Below, piece after piece: positions 30,911 through 32,145 of a DNA stretch of 32,145 nt (positions within the stretch are counted from its first letter, which is position 1; every line of letters begins with the position of its first letter). The translations under genes and the position numbers were made by a program. The stretch spans positions 1 to 32,145 of the forward strand of contig JBOFSQ010000047.1 in the NCBI GenBank assembly GCA_051651625.1, in the 5' to 3' direction. The notes beneath the pieces are model-generated. The model ran no database searches. It worked only from the letters and a program-made list of their open reading frames with translations, and was not told the origin of the DNA. The DNA comes from JBOFSQ01 sp051651625. Its GTDB lineage: Bacteria > Planctomycetota > Planctomycetia > Pirellulales > Thermoguttaceae.

Positions 30911-31327
30911 ATGCCAAGTGTGATGATCGACACAAACATTTTGGTTTCGGCATTTTGGCGTATTGGTTCGAGTCACTGGAAATTTATTCATCTTGATCGT
31001 GCGTCGCTCACCATTTTCTTGACGCCATATATTATCGGAGAGTTGCGTGATACTATCAGGCACAAGTTTCCGCAAGTAACTTCAATCGTCGAAGAATACA
31101 TTCGTGATGGAAATTACAAGCTCTCGATTGTTTCCGACGAGTGGAATGAAACGATGCCAGCGATTCGAGACAAGAAGGACCGCCCCATTTTGGCGGCGGC
31201 AATCAATGCAGACGTCGATTTTTTGGTGACGGGCGACAAAGACTTCCTCGCCATCGCCGATCAGCTAGACCATCCGAGAATCGTGTTGTTGATAGAGTTA
31301 ATGCAAATTTTGAGTCATTTAGAGTGA
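30911..31327 (+). CDS. PIN-domain protein, putative toxin nuclease
   Basis: 138 aa, the length of PIN-family toxins. PIN domains are Mg/Mn-dependent RNases of the VapC type and relatives. The acidic residues are in order: Asp7 in MIDTNILVSAFW, Glu44 in YIIGELRDTI, Asp90 in KKDRPILAAA, and Asp109 in LVTGDKDFL, so the active site looks complete. The DTNILVSAF start and the DxDFLVTGDKDFL end are of the 'putative toxin component, PIN family' (PIN_3) type rather than classical VapC. AAGGGA lies 7 nt before ATG 30911. The gene sits between infB and rbfA in the same direction and would be transcribed with them, which is unusual for a toxin. It may be a domesticated RNase. Confidence 0.85.
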   Translation: MPSVMIDTNILVSAFWRIGSSHWKFIHLDRASLTIFLTPYIIGELRDTIRHKFPQVTSIVEEYIRDGNYKLSIVSDEWNETMPAIRDKKDRPILAAAINADVDFLVTGDKDFLAIADQLDHPRIVLLIELMQILSHLE

Positions 31328-31347
31328 CGTAAACAAGGTCAAAAATC

Positions 31348-31752
31348 ATGGTAAGTCGTCGAACGCTCAAGGCCGCTGAGGTAATCCGCGAAGTGGTTGC
31401 GAGTGCGATTCTTTTTGAGATTCAGGACCCGCGCGTCAAAACCGACAAGGTGACGGTCACTCGTGTCGAGGTCTCTGGCGACATGCGATATGCGAAGGTG
31501 TATGTCTCGGTGATGGCGAGTGACAAAAATCAGGCGACGTGTCTTCAGGGTTTGCAAGCGTCGCGTGGTTTTTTGCAGGCGAAGCTCGCCAAACGCATCG
31601 ACACTCGTTATACGCCGCAGTTGACGTTTTATCTCGATCAGGGGATTAAGCACTCGCTCAAGATCGCCAAGATGCTCGACGAAGTGTTGCCGCGTGACCG
31701 TGATGCCAACGCAAACGTAGACGACGAGACCGAACAAGAACACGAAGCGTAA
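31348..31752 (+). CDS. rbfA: 30S ribosome-binding factor RbfA
   Basis: 134 aa, the usual length. RbfA is a KH-fold protein that binds the immature 30S subunit and helps 16S rRNA 5'-end maturation and cold growth. The N-terminus RRTLKAAEVIREVVASAILFEIQDPRV matches the family. The KH core includes VTVTRVEVSGDMRYAKVYVSVM and the ending helix with L-A-K-R-I-D-TRYTPQLTFYLDQGIKHSLKIAKMLDEVL. The last residues are acidic and low in conservation. AGGT lies about 9 nt before the ATG. The stop codon and final two codons (E-A-stop) fall inside a dispersed repeat (31744-31759), so the tail was probably shaped by repeat insertion. The gene is 20 bp downstream of the PIN gene. Confidence 0.95.
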   Translation: MVSRRTLKAAEVIREVVASAILFEIQDPRVKTDKVTVTRVEVSGDMRYAKVYVSVMASDKNQATCLQGLQASRGFLQAKLAKRIDTRYTPQLTFYLDQGIKHSLKIAKMLDEVLPRDRDANANVDDETEQEHEA

Positions 31753-31778
31753 GCGAGTGACCGTGGACGTTATGGACT
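31744..31778 (-). repeat. Composite GTCCA / CTCGCTTACGCTTC repeat, copy 3 (inverted)
   Basis: The reverse complement matches 21031-21065 at 31 of 35 positions, and its first 16 bases (31744-31759) match 256-271 exactly. It overlaps the last codons and stop of rbfA. Confidence 0.75.
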
Positions 31779-31800
31779 GTGTGAACGTCCATAACGTCCA
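31764..31800 (+). terminator. Hairpin after rbfA, possible terminator
   Basis: TGGACGTTATGGAC (31764-31777) and GTCCATAACGTCCA (31787-31800) are a perfect 14-bp inverted repeat with a 9-nt loop, 11 nt beyond the rbfA stop. No T-run follows. It is built from GTCCAT repeat units, so it may be repeat DNA that also serves as operon end. Confidence 0.5.
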
Positions 31801-31922
31801 TCGTGTCCACACCATCCACCCAACAAAAACTTCCGCTCTCCCCTTCGCACGCGACTTGAACGGTGTAGGATGCGCACCACTGTTTGGCAGTCCCAAAATT
31901 CAAAACCAAACACGCCGCAACA

Positions 31923-32120
31923 ATGCCACCATCGAAGTCCAAAAAGAAAATCGAGTTGACGCCAGAAGATCGCGAGCATCTGCTCAAGGACTTCAAAATA
32001 CGTCCGAACTCCGACATCTTTTTCGCTTCGTACTTCTCAAACCCGGTAACCGTTCACGCCTTGTTTCGTCATTCCCGCGTACTCGGCGGGAATCTAGTGC
32101 CTTGTCATTCTTTTTTTTGA
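31923..32120 (+). CDS. Short ORF of doubtful status, tail made by a repeat
   Basis: 65 aa from ATG 31923. The first 40 residues (MPPSKSKKKIELTPEDREHL, then LKDFKIRPNSDIFFASYFSN) look protein-like: a basic start, an acidic helix and a hydrophobic stretch. The last 20 or so (ALFRHSRVLGGNLVPC) are the translation of the REP-like palindrome at 32067-32096. No Shine-Dalgarno is evident. It could be a real small gene whose 3' end was replaced by repeat insertion, or a chance frame. The family is not recognised. Confidence 0.35.
   Translation: MPPSKSKKKIELTPEDREHLLKDFKIRPNSDIFFASYFSNPVTVHALFRHSRVLGGNLVPCHSFF
32067..32096 (-). repeat. REP-like palindrome with A-T containing stem
   Basis: TTCCCGC (32072-32078) pairs with GCGGGAA (32086-32092) around a 7-nt loop, flanked by CGTCA and CTAG. 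It is the inverted counterpart of 10601-10627 with compensatory stem changes. Confidence 0.7.
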
Positions 32121-32131
32121 GGATTGCAGTT

Positions 32132-32145
32132 GTGGGTGACGGTTC
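32132..32145 (+). CDS. Possible start of a next gene, cut by the window edge
   Basis: GAGGA (32119-32123) lies 8 nt before a GTG at 32132, from which a frame runs open to the edge (M-G-D-G). Only five codons are visible, so nothing can be said about the product. Confidence 0.2.

Noticed and set aside
31884..31922. Ribosomal protein bL32-like start (M-A-V-P-K) from a TTG
   Set aside because: Only five residues agree, the zinc-finger and basic parts of bL32 are absent, and there is no Shine-Dalgarno.

Overview
The window looks like chromosome of a planctomycete (Planctomycetota), GC a little above 50 % by eye. Evidence: the C-terminus of a DUF1559 pseudopilin-like protein at the left edge, a DUF1549/DUF1553 protein, a secreted EF-hand protein, a thioredoxin/YHS-like fusion, a Tat-exported Gfo/Idh/MocA oxidoreductase and a secreted Cys-Pro repeat protein. 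Order or genus cannot be fixed from this piece alone.

Layout. 1-6.2 kb: DUF1559 tail, a Tat-signal TIM-barrel-like protein, a secreted protein with about 45 cysteines, a DUF58 protein, an EF-hand protein, and tsaD (tRNA t6A synthesis) with a GTG start. 6.4-10.3 kb: a sigma-28-like -10 box, an unusually long fliD (1034 aa) and a small exported protein with two STN-like lobes. 10.3-11.4 kb: a kdsC-like HAD phosphatase gene flanked by two copies of one palindromic repeat family. 20.5-11.4 kb, minus strand: five genes in one direction, namely a secreted beta-helix protein, a fatty acyl-AMP ligase/ACP/alpha-oxoamine synthase fusion, a membrane protein, ispD and a Gfo/Idh/MocA oxidoreductase. The last three are joined by 4-bp overlaps. 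21.3-24.6 kb: a GT39/ArnT-like glycosyltransferase overlapping a DUF1549/DUF1553 gene. 24.7-25.9 kb: a thioredoxin-YHS-like protein. 26.0-31.8 kb: a nusA-infB-rbfA transcription/translation operon with a near-consensus promoter, a hairpin-rich leader ending in an intrinsic terminator, an ATG-TAA start-stop element before infB, and a PIN-toxin-like gene pair between infB and rbfA.

The intergenic DNA is full of short palindromic repeats from at least five families. One pair of copies shows compensatory changes in the stem, another repeat supplies the stop codon of rbfA, and another forms the end of the last small ORF.

The strongest candidates for new biology are the nusA leader, the start-stop element before infB, the FAAL-ACP-oxoamine synthase fusion and its operon, the cysteine-repeat protein, and the toxin-like pair inside a core operon. 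No CRISPR array, rRNA, tRNA or insertion sequence with a transposase was found.
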